Origin: Xenorhabdus sp. BG5
GTDB taxonomy: Bacteria; Pseudomonadota; Gammaproteobacteria; Enterobacterales; Enterobacteriaceae
Length of the DNA stretch: 64,000 nt
Reading direction: 5' to 3'
Assembly (NCBI RefSeq): GCF_015163665.1
Contig: NZ_JADEUG010000002.1
Location: 1 to 64,000, forward strand
This document shows positions 10,001-19,099 of the stretch, piece after piece (positions within the stretch are counted from its first letter, which is position 1; each line of letters opens with the position of its first letter). The notes under the pieces are model-generated. The model made no database searches, was not told where the DNA came from, and saw only the letters and a list, made by a program, of their open reading frames with translations. A program made the translations under genes and the position numbers.

Positions 10001-10585
10001 ATGAATCTCTATGCAACACTTATTCTCGCGCTTGCTCTTTCCATGGATGCTTTTGCCGCTGCTGTAGGAAAAGGGGCCGCTCTTCACCGACCTCATTTTC
10101 GTGAGGCCATCCGTACAGGTATCATCTTTGGTTTGGTTGAAGCCTGTACGCCTTTAATCGGTTGGTCATTGGGCCTGTATGCCAGCCAATATATTATGGA
10201 ATGGGATCATTGGATTGCCTTTTTCTTGCTCCTGATCCTTGGCTGCCGCATGATAATTGATAGCTTCAAACGTGAACCTGAAACTTCTTATCAAACTACT
10301 CCTCAACGCCATAGTTCAGCGGCATTGGTTCTCACTGCAATTGCAACCAGTCTGGATGCTATGGCAATAGGTGTCGGCCTTGCCTTCTTACAAGTTGATA
10401 TTCTCCACACAGCCATGACAATTGGCCTGATGACCATGATTATGGCCACATTAGGCATGTTAATTGGTCATTATATTGGTCCGTTATTGGGTAAAAGAGC
10501 CGAGTTGGTTGGAGGATTGGTCTTAATTTCCATTGGCTTCAATATATTATTCGAGCACCTTAAATTATTCTGGTATGCGGAATAA
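10001..10585 (+). CDS. mntP: Manganese efflux pump MntP
   Basis: A 194-residue inner-membrane exporter of Mn(II) with about six membrane segments. The two repeat halves carry [14 protein letters not shown] near the N-terminus and [16 protein letters not shown] near residue 125. The aspartates in these motifs are needed for transport in the family. The ATG at 10001 gives the same N-terminus as E. coli MntP. An upstream in-frame ATG at 9965 lies within the riboswitch 3' part and was rejected. Expression should respond to Mn through the leader RNA and to iron through the Fur box. Confidence 0.95.
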   Translation: MNLYATLILALALSMDAFAAAVGKGAALHRPHFREAIRTGIIFGLVEACTPLIGWSLGLYASQYIMEWDHWIAFFLLLILGCRMIIDSFKREPETSYQTTPQRHSSAALVLTAIATSLDAMAIGVGLAFLQVDILHTAMTIGLMTMIMATLGMLIGHYIGPLLGKRAELVGGLVLISIGFNILFEHLKLFWYAE

Positions 10586-10644
10586 GGTTATTATTTAACG
10601 TTGTCATTTTATTAACTCAATTTACTCCGGATATATATACGCAT

Positions 10645-10740
10645 TAAACTTCAAGTTGCAATTTACAACACGATATGAAATCTTATTTCTCCCCGCAAAG
10701 CGGGGAGAAATCACACGTATCTTGAAGTTAGATTGGTATA
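10645..10740. repeat. Dispersed palindromic repeat, copy downstream of mntP
   Basis: A central GC hairpin TTTCTCCCC-GCAAAGC-GGGGAGAAA is flanked by AACTTCAAG on the left and CTTGAAGTT plus ATTGGTAT on the right. The same plan occurs near 41.1 kb. It sits between the convergent genes mntP and rlmA and may also act as a terminator. Confidence 0.7.
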
Positions 10741-10817
10741 GTACGTTATATTCCTGAGATTTGTTCCCTTGTCATCATACTTATAGGGTTTATAAGATGA
10801 CAGCAATTATTTTATTA

Positions 10818-11633
10818 TCAAATACGTCGATATATTTTTAACGTAAAATCTGCTTCACAAGCAAACTGTTCTCTCGATATCAAATGCGTTTTAACTTCTT
10901 CTGATGCCCGCCAGGCAAAAGGGGTCATCTGCAATAAATTATGCGCTTGTTCACCCTTTAATGACATGGTATAGGCCAGCGTTTCGGTTGAAATTAATTC
11001 AAATTCTTCCCATTGTTCCTGATTTTCAGAATGTAAATGCACTTCCTGATAAATAAGTTCTTTCAATTGATACAAGTGACGAGGCCCTGGCGTTACCGTC
11101 AGGACAATACCCCCTATTTTCACCACTCGAGCCAATTCTGTTGCCTTGCAAGGGGCATAGATCCGTAAAATACTATCCAATGAACTGTTCGCAAATGGTA
11201 GCCGATGGCTGGACGCTACACAGAAATTAACATCGGGATAACGCCTGGCACCATAACGAATTGCGACTTTAGCCACATCCAATCCAAACACTGCAAATTT
11301 CCGCTGAAGATTCAGCTGTTCTTGAACCGCAGCGGTGTAATAACCTTCACCACAACCAATATCCAGCAACGTTTCAGCGTCTTCTGGTAAATATTCATCA
11401 AGCAACTCAACCGTTTTTTGTTGCAGGGCCTGATAATGGCCTGAGTGCAAAAATGCCCTTCTCGCTTGCATCATCTCCACACTATCCCCAGGCTCTTTTG
11501 AGCGTTTATGCTGAACGGGCAGTAAATTAACGTACCCTTCTTTTGCACAATCAAACTGGTGATTGTTTTCGCAACGCCATTGATGGTTAGCAAACAGTAA
11601 AGGTGTGTGACATAAAGGACATTGATAAGACAT
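10818..11633 (-). CDS. rlmA: 23S rRNA (guanine-N1-)-methyltransferase RlmA
   Basis: 271 residues. The N-terminal zinc-binding knuckle is formed by Cys5, Cys8, Cys21 and His25 ([17 protein letters not shown]). The Rossmann methyltransferase fold follows, with SAM motif [11 protein letters not shown] at 89-99. In E. coli RlmA methylates G745 of 23S rRNA. The sequence aligns with that protein through the phrase [10 protein letters not shown]...GDS..M..AR. It converges on mntP, as in related genomes, and no other gene is coupled to it. Confidence 0.94.
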   Translation of the reverse strand: MSYQCPLCHTPLLFANHQWRCENNHQFDCAKEGYVNLLPVQHKRSKEPGDSVEMMQARRAFLHSGHYQALQQKTVELLDEYLPEDAETLLDIGCGEGYYTAAVQEQLNLQRKFAVFGLDVAKVAIRYGARRYPDVNFCVASSHRLPFANSSLDSILRIYAPCKATELARVVKIGGIVLTVTPGPRHLYQLKELIYQEVHLHSENQEQWEEFELISTETLAYTMSLKGEQAHNLLQMTPFAWRASEEVKTHLISREQFACEADFTLKIYRRI

Positions 11634-11831
11634 AACATTCCGACGGATAGGGAAAATCAGGGGTGTAATATACCATATTTTTGATATATACGTTTTTGAA
11701 CTCCATGCTTTTGAAATTTAAACGTGACACTCCACTATCTGACTGCATTAAAGAAATTATATTGACTACTCTCAATACCCTATTTATTTTTACCATTGAA
11801 TAACATTTTTATTACAAGTAGGAGGGGTGAT

Positions 11832-12386
11832 ATGCCATACGATAATCTAGAGACCAAACGGCTTCTATTAAAAAAACTCGCTTATGACGACGCTATTCAA
11901 ATTCAGCAAAAATTTCCTCATTGGGATGTTGTCAAATATTTAGATAGTAGCGCAGTCCCCTGGCCTTATCCTAATGATGGTGCAGAATACTTTGTTAAAA
12001 AGGTGGCTTTTCCCGCCATACAATCAGAAAAAGCCTGGCTATGGTCTATTCGGATAAAAAAACATCCCGATGAACTCATCGGAGTGATCGGGTTACATGA
12101 CCGGCAAGATAATAACCGAGGATTCTGGCTTTCCCTGGAGCATCAAGGCCAAGGATTGATGCGCGAAGCCTGTGAGAAAGTGACTGATTATTGGTTTCAC
12201 GTACTGGGGAAATCCGTTCTTAGAACACAAAAAGCCAGTATTAACCACGGTTCGAAAAAAATCTCATTAGCACAAGGTGAAAGGCTGATAAAAGTGGAAG
12301 AAAAAGAGTATGTTTCAGGAAAATATGCTTGTGAGTTCTGGGAAATAACCAGGGAAGAATGGTGTAATCGACATGCACCTTCTTAA
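11832..12386 (+). CDS. GNAT family N-acetyltransferase (RimJ/RimL-like)
   Basis: A 184-residue protein beginning ETKRLLLKKLAYDDAIQI at residue 7, the typical opening of RimJ/RimL-type acetyltransferases. Motif A is represented by GFWLSLEHQGQGLMREA at about 97-113, which should bind acetyl-CoA. The ATG at 11832 is preceded by AGGAGGGG at ideal distance, so the longer reading from 11796 was rejected. Substrate is unknown: it could acetylate a protein N-terminus, an amino acid or a drug. It is a single gene between rlmA and uhpC, convergent with uhpC. Confidence 0.85.
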   Translation: MPYDNLETKRLLLKKLAYDDAIQIQQKFPHWDVVKYLDSSAVPWPYPNDGAEYFVKKVAFPAIQSEKAWLWSIRIKKHPDELIGVIGLHDRQDNNRGFWLSLEHQGQGLMREACEKVTDYWFHVLGKSVLRTQKASINHGSKKISLAQGERLIKVEEKEYVSGKYACEFWEITREEWCNRHAPS

Positions 12387-12404
12387 TAAGTTATAACCCA
12401 CCCA

Positions 12405-13733
12405 TTAATCCTGCATTTTCTGCCTGGGAAACTGGGCTTGCAGGAATGGCAGTAATAATAAACCTATCATTACTGCACAAACAGAAATAGTAATAAATAA
12501 CCCCTTCCAATGATAATATTTTAAAATAATGGCAAAAGGATAGCCAGCCAATGCAGCACCAGTATAAGCAAAAAGGCCGACAAACCCCGTCGCCGCCCCC
12601 GCTGAATCTTTATGGGAACATTCCGCCGCAGCCATACCAATCAACAATTGTGGACCAAAAACAAAAAAACCGATGGCGAAAAAGCCAATGGATTGAAAAA
12701 TCAAATCAGTCATAGGCATCAACCATAAGGCAGCCACCGATAAGAAAATACCCATCGCAAATATCAAATTCATCGGCCCACGATTACCGCCAAACACGCG
12801 ATCCGATCCCCAGCCCGCCACCAGCGAACCCATGAATCCCCCCACTTCAAAAAGTGATAATACAGCATTCGCACTCACTAAATCATAATGATGATATTCT
12901 GTCAGATAGAGGTTTCCCCAATCGTTAATAACCGTACGGACGAGATAGACCAAAACGTAACTCAGTGAAAGCAACCAAATATATTTATTGCCAAAAACAT
13001 AGGTTCTCAGTATTTCTTTGGTGGTTAGCCCTTGCCCTTGATTTTCTTGTACCTTTTCTAAATAATCATTACGAAATTGGCCAATGGTCGGTAACCCCAT
13101 TGTTGCAGGCTTGTCACGTAACCGCCAACATAAAAATATCCCAGCCAAAATACCTAAACAGCCCGGCACAATAAACCCTTCTCGCCAGCTAAAATGTAAT
13201 GTTAAGAAACCGATAAACAACGCAACCAAAGCACTGCCTATATGGTGTGATGTATTCCATAGAGACCACCAAAAACCACGCTCTGAGCGAGAATACCAAC
13301 TGGTGAGCAATTTGGCACAGGGCGGCGAACCCCAGCCCTGAAACCACGCATTTAATATCCACAAAAAGGTAAACATCACAATCGAGCTGGACAGACCAAA
13401 AAAGATATTAATGATCCCTGTCGCAATTAACCCGATTCCCATGAAATAACGCGGATTGGAACGATCAGAGATAATACCGGAAAGAAATTTGGAACAACCA
13501 TAAGTGATATAAAACAGAGTTCCAATCAGGCCAATGTCTCCTTTATCAAGGCCAAGATCGGTTATCATGGCAGGCATCGCATAATTGAAACTTTTACGGG
13601 TAAAGTAAAATAGCGCATATCCCACATAGAGACTCAGCATGATATGCAACCGCCAGTAGCGATACTGTTGCCGGATCTCTTCAGCAGATAGCGGCTCGTC
13701 ATGTATCTGCCTGGATTGGGAAGACGCTGTCAT
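12405..13733 (-). CDS. uhpC: Glucose-6-phosphate receptor/sensor UhpC
   Basis: 442-residue major-facilitator protein of the organophosphate:Pi antiporter family. The first segment reads LYVGYALFYFTRKSFNYAMPAM. GWGSPPCAKLLTSWYSRSERG and [14 protein letters not shown] are typical of the UhpC/UhpT group, and the E. coli UhpC match is clear. UhpC senses external glucose-6-phosphate and activates UhpB rather than acting mainly as a transporter. It is the last gene of uhpT-uhpA-uhpB-uhpC, 9 bp after uhpB. Confidence 0.93.
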   Translation of the reverse strand: MTASSQSRQIHDEPLSAEEIRQQYRYWRLHIMLSLYVGYALFYFTRKSFNYAMPAMITDLGLDKGDIGLIGTLFYITYGCSKFLSGIISDRSNPRYFMGIGLIATGIINIFFGLSSSIVMFTFLWILNAWFQGWGSPPCAKLLTSWYSRSERGFWWSLWNTSHHIGSALVALFIGFLTLHFSWREGFIVPGCLGILAGIFLCWRLRDKPATMGLPTIGQFRNDYLEKVQENQGQGLTTKEILRTYVFGNKYIWLLSLSYVLVYLVRTVINDWGNLYLTEYHHYDLVSANAVLSLFEVGGFMGSLVAGWGSDRVFGGNRGPMNLIFAMGIFLSVAALWLMPMTDLIFQSIGFFAIGFFVFGPQLLIGMAAAECSHKDSAGAATGFVGLFAYTGAALAGYPFAIILKYYHWKGLFITISVCAVMIGLLLLPFLQAQFPRQKMQD

Positions 13734-13742
13734 GACCGTATC

Positions 13743-15281
13743 TTAAAGTTTAGGCAAGATGATAGACAAATCCGTCCCCGAAGATGTCGAATCACCTTGT
13801 CGTTTTTCACTGTGAATCGAGAATGTTCCACCCAGTGCCTGCACACGCTCCCGCATACCACGTAAGCCAAACCCTTTCATATGATCCTCAGATTTACAAC
13901 CAATACCATTATCCCTGACCAATAAATGGATCATCCCGTTGATGGAAAAATGTAATTCAATACGATCCGCTTGAGAATATTTCATGGCATTGTTCAGCGC
14001 TTCCTGGCAAAGACGATATAACGTAATTTGGGTGGTGTCACTTAGCTGCTCAATTGCCATAGCTAAACCCGTTTCCCAATAAACTTCTACCAATATGCCA
14101 TAGGACTCAAATTCCATATCCCGCAATAATTGCTCAATAGCCTCTTTCAAACCGAGGTCATCAAGAATTTTAGGCCGTAGCCGACTAAGTAAGCCTTTAG
14201 TTGTATCATAGACATTGAGGGATAACGATTCGATCGTTTTCGCGCAATTAGCGCTAATCGGTGCCACTTCTACCCGCTGGATAATATTGGCCTGCGTACG
14301 AATAGCGGTAATGTTCTGACCAATTTCATCATGCAGTTCACGGGCAATTTCCCGCCTTACCGACTCTTCTGCTTTCACCAATTGACGAGACAAGCTGTGA
14401 TTACAATGAAGTTGGCGCTTTAACTGTGCATTAAGGTCACGCTGACGCTGCACCGCCATCCCCAGCATGATCCCCGTTAACGTTTGAGCCAGCAATGATA
14501 ACAAAAGATCCGTTATCTCGATATTCGAAACACTATTATTCGAGACACCATTGCGTGCGGCAATCAAAGCAATACTGTTTAGCAAAGTGCCAACCACAGC
14601 GCCTTGCCAGCCGTAGCGAAAAGCCAGCAAGATAATAGGAATGGCCAAACAAAATGGGGCAAAATAACGTAACTCATTCGGCAAACCAACTTGAAGGAAA
14701 ATATTCATTATAAACAATGAACTATAAAGAATAATGTGTTTCAAATGAAACTGAATACGATGTGATACAAGATTAGCAGTCAGGGGAAACCAAATATTTT
14801 GGAACAGGTAGTGCCATACTAAATAGCACAAAGGAACTAACATGACACCACCGGTTAAACTCACCAAAAAGGCAATACTCAAAGCAGAATTATGATTACT
14901 GATCGCCGCCACATTAATCATGGATGTTGTCAGAATGATACCGGCCATAACTGCAAATCGCTGCCATTGACTGCCACAATAGTAGCGACTGGCAAACCAA
15001 ACAAGAGGAAAACTGGTCATGCTGGCAGTTAATACGGTCAGCCATTGTAGCTGCCCCATTAGGAGCGTCAAACAGAGGGTAAGCCCCCACTCTGCGCCGT
15101 AAATAGTCGTCCAATAACGCTTGGGAGTATGGAGAGTAATGCCAAGGCGCAAAGCAAAAGGAAAAAATAGGATCGCCAGTTCAGAGTCATTGACAAAATA
15201 GTAGGCGATGACCCATAAGCAGAACCACCAACAAGAAAACAGTAACCCGCCGCAAAATGAATTAATCAGATATTGACGCAT
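13743..15281 (-). CDS. uhpB: Sensor histidine kinase UhpB
   Basis: 512 residues. The N-terminal half has about eight hydrophobic segments (MASE1-type sensor region). A short coiled linker follows at about 278-305, and then the HisKA_3 dimerisation helix with EIARELHDEIGQN, phospho-acceptor His317. The C-terminal ATPase domain contains a DNGIG box and GLRGMRERV. UhpB phosphorylates UhpA when UhpC detects sugar phosphate. The start ATG overlaps the uhpA stop (TAATG), so the two are translationally coupled. Confidence 0.94.
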   Translation of the reverse strand: MRQYLINSFCGGLLFSCWWFCLWVIAYYFVNDSELAILFFPFALRLGITLHTPKRYWTTIYGAEWGLTLCLTLLMGQLQWLTVLTASMTSFPLVWFASRYYCGSQWQRFAVMAGIILTTSMINVAAISNHNSALSIAFLVSLTGGVMLVPLCYLVWHYLFQNIWFPLTANLVSHRIQFHLKHIILYSSLFIMNIFLQVGLPNELRYFAPFCLAIPIILLAFRYGWQGAVVGTLLNSIALIAARNGVSNNSVSNIEITDLLLSLLAQTLTGIMLGMAVQRQRDLNAQLKRQLHCNHSLSRQLVKAEESVRREIARELHDEIGQNITAIRTQANIIQRVEVAPISANCAKTIESLSLNVYDTTKGLLSRLRPKILDDLGLKEAIEQLLRDMEFESYGILVEVYWETGLAMAIEQLSDTTQITLYRLCQEALNNAMKYSQADRIELHFSINGMIHLLVRDNGIGCKSEDHMKGFGLRGMRERVQALGGTFSIHSEKRQGDSTSSGTDLSIILPKL

Positions 15282-15889
15282 TAAAGATCACTAGTGGCAA
15301 AATAATTCGCCAAACCAACGTTATTCGTTACCCCTAATTTACTCATCGCATTGGCACGATGGACATGTACGGTTTTATGGCTTAAACCTAATTCAGCCGC
15401 GATGGCTTTAACATCCATACCACTCGCCAACATCTCTCCAACTTGTCGTTCTCGTCTGGTCAGGTATTCCAATGAAGACGGATTGCTCTTTGATGACGTT
15501 AAATTAAGTACAATATCCGGTGTAAGATAACAACCATTATTGGCGGTAGTTCGCACCGCTTGAATCAGTTCATCTGGGCTGCAACGTTTACTGAGATAAC
15601 CACGCGCACCTGCTTTCAAGGCATTTTCTACCATTGTGGCAGAATCATGAACACTCAGCATAATACAGGTAATGCCTGAGGGGAGATCTTTCAGCAGTGA
15701 AAGCCCGCTTTCATCTTTCATTGAAATATCAAGAATACAAACCGTTGCACCCAATCCCGGTAATCCTTGTCTGGCTTCAGCACATGAACTGAACTCCCCC
15801 ACGACTTCAATATCAGGCTCTAAGTTCAGCAACTGAGCGAATCCTGAACGTACAACAACATGATCATCAACTAATGCTACTTTAATCAT
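15281..15889 (-). CDS. uhpA: Response regulator UhpA
   Basis: A 202-residue NarL/FixJ-type regulator. The receiver domain starts [21 protein letters not shown], with the phosphorylatable Asp54 in CILDISM and Lys in [10 protein letters not shown] LuxR-type helix-turn-helix is at about 140-195 (LTRRERQV...[15 protein letters not shown]). The start was set at the third of three tandem ATG codons to match E. coli UhpA. It should activate uhpT, which here lies immediately upstream in the transcription direction rather than downstream. Confidence 0.94.
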   Translation of the reverse strand: MIKVALVDDHVVVRSGFAQLLNLEPDIEVVGEFSSCAEARQGLPGLGATVCILDISMKDESGLSLLKDLPSGITCIMLSVHDSATMVENALKAGARGYLSKRCSPDELIQAVRTTANNGCYLTPDIVLNLTSSKSNPSSLEYLTRRERQVGEMLASGMDVKAIAAELGLSHKTVHVHRANAMSKLGVTNNVGLANYFATSDL

Positions 15890-16003
15890 CATCATTTATT
15901 ATCGAATTAAGCATCGGACTAAACTACCCTTATTAATATTGCTTCGCAATAGTACGTCATAGATAGAAAATAGGGGGATATTAAGGCAAAAAGTGATGGA
16001 AAG

Positions 16004-16030
16004 ATGCTACTGCGGATATACAGCAGCATC
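16004..16030 (-). terminator. Terminator between uhpT and uhpA
   Basis: GATGCTACTG and CAGCAGCATC form an imperfect stem, followed on the minus strand by TTTCC and then CACTTTTT. It would partly insulate the highly induced uhpT from uhpABC. Confidence 0.55.
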
Positions 16031-16049
16031 AGTAAATTTTTAATTTGGC

Positions 16050-17426
16050 TTAATGTGCTTTCTTCGCTTTTCGAATCTTTCTCTCTTCCGCAATAGCCAC
16101 AAAAGCAAGCAAGGTAAGGCATACAAATGCTGAGGTATCCAGAGCAACAAATGTCCCTTTCCAACCCGTTAAACCAAAGACAGGCACGCCATCAGCAATC
16201 ATCCCCAACCCAAGCTTGGCAAAGCTGTCACCGATTAAATAAGCAAATGTTCCTTTAACACCATCAGCCACACTGATCGCTTTTTTCGGTACAAAGCCAA
16301 CAGCAGCCACACCAATCAACAACTGTGGACCAAATACCAGAAAACCAAGCACAAACAGGGAGCCCAAGTACATGTATTCACTGGTTGCATGTTGATAGAA
16401 TTCAAGGCAGACAATAATCAACCCTAACGAGACACAGGCAACCAGGGCACGACGTCCATTCGCCAAATCTGACAAATACCCCCACATTAATGTGCCAACC
16501 AGCGCTCCTATTTCGAACATGGTAAAACCCGTGATGGCGGTTTCTTTTGATTGTCCCAATTCCTGATAGGCATACACGGTTGACCATTGGTCAATACCAA
16601 TACGCACGATATAAAGGAAGATATTGGCAAAACAAAGCAGCCAAATGACTTTGTTTTTTAATACATATTCAACAAAGATCTCACGTTTAGTCATCTGATT
16701 TTCTTCTGCCGCGATATCTTCTTCGCTGACAGGTTCATCAAATAACTCTTCTACCTTACCCAAACCATAACTTTCTGGAGAATCGCTACCATAACGCAAT
16801 CCAATAAAACCAATGATCAGGGCGATAATCGAAGGGAAAACAAACATCCCTATTACATGACCATCAAAGAAATAATTGGCACCAAAGAGTGCAACCCCAG
16901 CAGCACCAGCACCCCCTACATTATGTGACATATTCCACAAACCCAGGTAGGTTCCACGTTTGTTACGGGGAGTCCATTTCGTAATAGTGGAATAACTGGC
17001 AGGTCCACCAATACTTTGGAAAAAGCCACTCAATGCATAAAATGCCACCATCAGGAAAATGCTGATGCCGGAATTTCCCATACTCATGCTAAACCCTAAC
17101 ATGGCAATACCAGACAGGATCAGCATAAATGGCAGGAATTGTTTGGTATTTTTGCCATCGGCATAATAAGCAACAGCGGTTTTACCAATCCCATAAGTAA
17201 TAGAAAAACCTAATCCTATCAACCCAAGCTGCGTCATCGACAGACCATAAGTCGAGATCATATCGTTTTGGGCTATGTTAAAGTTTTTACGTACCAAATA
17301 CATAGCCATATAGCCAATAAAAACCACCAAATACGACTGCATAAAGGGTTTGAACCACATTTTACGTCGTACTTCCACTGGCAGATCCAGTGTTGGCTTA
17401 CGAATTTGTTCTAGAATCTTAAGCAT
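16050..17426 (-). CDS. uhpT: Hexose-phosphate:phosphate antiporter UhpT
   Basis: A 458-residue 12-segment major-facilitator antiporter that imports glucose-6-phosphate in exchange for phosphate. It opens with [20 protein letters not shown] and keeps [38 protein letters not shown] and [19 protein letters not shown], all nearly identical to E. coli UhpT. In E. coli the order is uhpABCT; here uhpT precedes uhpA on the same strand. The upstream region has tandem repeats that may be UhpA sites. Confidence 0.96.
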   Translation of the reverse strand: MLKILEQIRKPTLDLPVEVRRKMWFKPFMQSYLVVFIGYMAMYLVRKNFNIAQNDMISTYGLSMTQLGLIGLGFSITYGIGKTAVAYYADGKNTKQFLPFMLILSGIAMLGFSMSMGNSGISIFLMVAFYALSGFFQSIGGPASYSTITKWTPRNKRGTYLGLWNMSHNVGGAGAAGVALFGANYFFDGHVIGMFVFPSIIALIIGFIGLRYGSDSPESYGLGKVEELFDEPVSEEDIAAEENQMTKREIFVEYVLKNKVIWLLCFANIFLYIVRIGIDQWSTVYAYQELGQSKETAITGFTMFEIGALVGTLMWGYLSDLANGRRALVACVSLGLIIVCLEFYQHATSEYMYLGSLFVLGFLVFGPQLLIGVAAVGFVPKKAISVADGVKGTFAYLIGDSFAKLGLGMIADGVPVFGLTGWKGTFVALDTSAFVCLTLLAFVAIAEERKIRKAKKAH

Positions 17427-17505
17427 TTGAAATCCTTAGATAACCACGAGAAAAGAGCCTTTTTGAAGCAGGTGAAAATAAAAAAGGCAAATCGCAAGAA
17501 AGCAA

Positions 17506-17563
17506 AAGTTTTCGTAGTTATAGTTTTCGTAAATATAGTTTCGCAGATATAGTTATTATCTGG
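17506..17563 (-). promoter_or_regulatory. Tandem 14-15-bp repeats upstream of uhpT
   Basis: Four imperfect direct repeats built on ATAGTTTTCGTAAAT lie end to end, 80-140 bp before the uhpT start codon. Regular spacing near the start of a regulated gene suggests an array of binding sites, with UhpA the obvious candidate. I do not have a binding consensus for this organism. Slippage-derived repeats are the alternative. Confidence 0.45.
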
Positions 17564-17895
17564 CCAGTTTAGAAAACTAAAGGAAGATTGGCTTGAGCTA
17601 TGGTCTTAGTTGAACCAAGAATATTTCCTAGTTTTATCCTATTCGAGCATAAAGCGTGAAAGAAATCACACTCTTTGCTCAATGAAGAGTGAATGATTGA
17701 CTTGCTTAAATCTATCTGGCGTCAATGTAGGCAAGAATGCCTGCGCCTGATGAACCTTAAAATGCACTCGGCTTCAAAGAACCATTTTCCTTTTTAGGTT
17801 TATCATCAGGCCGATAGGCCCGTTCATGTCATCAATTAGCAGTCTTCGCAAAACCTGTTGAGTAACGTTTTAAATTTGTTCACAACATGCCAGAT
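17564..17895. other. Intergenic region between uhpT promoter and IS remnant
   Basis: No convincing gene on either strand. It contains an imperfect inverted repeat near 17755-17816 (GCCTGATGAACCT versus AGGTTTATCATCAGGC), which could be an end structure of the neighbouring IS110-like remnant or a terminator. Confidence 0.35.
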
Positions 17896-18063
17896 TCAGG
17901 CTTCAAATACCGTGTGTTGTGTCGTGATAGCCCAAACTATCCGGGCGAGTTTATTAGCCAATGCACAGGCCACGATATCGAGGGCTCAGCCGTGTGATCA
18001 ACGCATAGCGCCACAGCGCATCTTTTTGGGTAGTTCCGGCATTCCAAACATAGAGCACCTCGT
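17896..18063 (-). pseudogene. IS110-family transposase C-terminal remnant
   Basis: Read on the minus strand, a short frame ends VACALANKLARIVWAITTQ before a stop, matching the highly conserved C-terminus of IS110-type transposases (ALANKLARIAWA). A preceding piece in another frame reads QKDALWRYALITRLSPRYR, which fits the segment just before it, so at least one frameshift is present. Only about 55 codons survive and no start or DEDD catalytic part remains. It is an inactive scar, and the plus-strand open frame over it is a shadow. Confidence 0.5.
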
Positions 18064-18106
18064 TTTTAGATGTAAAAAACGCAGTTAAACGGCATTAAAA
18101 TAGAAA

Positions 18107-18124
18107 AACCCGCCGAAGCGGGTT
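18107..18124 (-). terminator. Terminator after the BrnA-like antitoxin gene
   Basis: AACCCGC-TTCG-GCGGGTT followed by TTTCTATTTT on the minus strand: a stable tetraloop stem 20 bp after the antitoxin stop. Confidence 0.8.
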
Positions 18125-18143
18125 AGATTAGTTATTGCTTCAG

Positions 18144-18497
18144 TCAAGCTGCCTTGTGGCGCTTATTTGCTGATTTTCTTTTTTCACTTTTCATCATCTT
18201 GTTGTGAGCTTCTGTTAGTATCCGTTTTTTCTCACTATTGGCAAAACGATTTAAAACTTGCCTGATTAACGGCTGATAGCCCAAACCATTAAGGTCAGCT
18301 ATCATTTTCAGGTCTTCAATCAGAGATTTATTCAACCTGATTGAAATTGGTGGCAAATCCAATGCCTCATTAATCAGTTCATCTGTTATATCATCAGACA
18401 CTTTGACGTGAGCTTCACTGCGACCAAGCTCACCGTTATCCCATGCTTCATCAGTAGAAGCTATCAGGTTTGTTCGCTTATCAGTATATTTGCTCAT
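18144..18497 (-). CDS. BrnA/CopG-like antitoxin (COG5304 type)
   Basis: A 117-residue protein with a ribbon-helix-helix-like segment at about 49-80, ISIRLNKSLIEDLKMIADLNG followed by GYQPLIRQVLNRFA. This is the hallmark of antitoxins that bind DNA and autoregulate type II toxin-antitoxin operons. The C-terminus is very lysine-rich. The start codon overlaps the stop of the upstream toxin-like frame (ATGA), the usual toxin-first arrangement of this family. Since that toxin gene has lost its 5' end, this antitoxin appears to be an orphan. Confidence 0.75.
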   Translation of the reverse strand: MSKYTDKRTNLIASTDEAWDNGELGRSEAHVKVSDDITDELINEALDLPPISIRLNKSLIEDLKMIADLNGLGYQPLIRQVLNRFANSEKKRILTEAHNKMMKSEKRKSANKRHKAA

Positions 18498-18715
18498 TTC
18501 TCTGTTCCTAGACCGTATTTTCTGTAAATTCTCAATTCATCTTCGTTAGGTGCATAGGCCGTTCTTATGGCTACCCCTTTTTCCGGATAATAAATAAAAA
18601 CCACCTTTAATTGAACACCGTAATCAGTTTCAGATATAAACCACTTTGTTGGCGGATCAGTTTTATTGTCTTCTCTTGTGTCTTCAAGAAAGTGCCCAAC
18701 GCGATTGGAAAAACA
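18494..18715 (-). pseudogene. Truncated toxin partner (missing 5' end)
   Basis: A minus-strand frame of 73 codons reads CFSNRVGHFLEDTRED, then KWFISETDYGVQLKVVFIYY, then IRTAYAPNEDELRIYRKYG. This matches the C-terminal two thirds of small proteins often labelled ADP-ribosyl-(dinitrogen reductase) hydrolase and found beside COG5304 antitoxins. It begins right after an in-frame TAG with no start codon, so the N-terminal part (about 25-35 codons in relatives) is gone. The break is about 30 bp from the left 90-bp island repeat. A role as a toxin is inferred from context. Confidence 0.65.
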
Positions 18716-18748
18716 CTAGAGTATATGATGTGATTTAGTGAGATATAA

Positions 18749-18838
18749 AGACAAAAAAGCCCTGAAATCAGGGCTGTAATTAGAAAATCATGATGATTTG
18801 GTGAGGCTTGGGGAAGCTTTAAATCATTCCCATTCAAT
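18749..18838. repeat. Left 90-bp direct repeat (att-like, guaA 3' copy)
   Basis: Runs from AGACAAAAAAGCCCTG to CCCATTCAAT and equals 23547-23636 except for T instead of C in GAGGCTTGG. It carries a second copy of the guaA terminator hairpin (AGCCCTGAAATCAGGGCT) and the last 15 bases of guaA, but no gene precedes it. Confidence 0.9.
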
Positions 18839-19099
18839 TATTTACTTGATGTTTATTTACTTGATTTTAAAAGAAATATATAAATAATAAACTTCATATA
18901 CCGTCACCAGAAAGAAGTGCCTTTGTAGGACGAAATCTATAGTCGATAATTATTTTATACCAAAACAGCCCGTTCAGTCACCAGTCCCCCCTGCCCCACA
19001 TTCCACACCGAATCTTCCGGCATCTGGACACGGACATCTAAGCGACAGCCTTCGGGGATGTCACAGGGTTCAGCATGAGGAGCTCGCAGCCCCCTGTAC
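18839..19099. other. Island left end without an intact gene
   Basis: AT-rich DNA to about 18955, then a minus-strand frame (about 19085 down to 18955) reading CDIPEGCRLDVRVQMPEDS and ending ERAVLV. Its base composition matches the neighbouring phage gene, and it overlaps the end of the tail-gene chimera. I do not recognise the product and see no start codon with a ribosome-binding site. Confidence 0.35.

Noticed and set aside
17858-18088. Plus-strand open frame of 76 codons
   Set aside because: It is antisense to the IS110-like remnant and has no family resemblance.
18607-18837. Minus-strand open frame of 76 codons spanning the left 90-bp repeat
   Set aside because: It runs through the guaA terminator copy and overlaps, in another frame, the toxin remnant that has clear family similarity.
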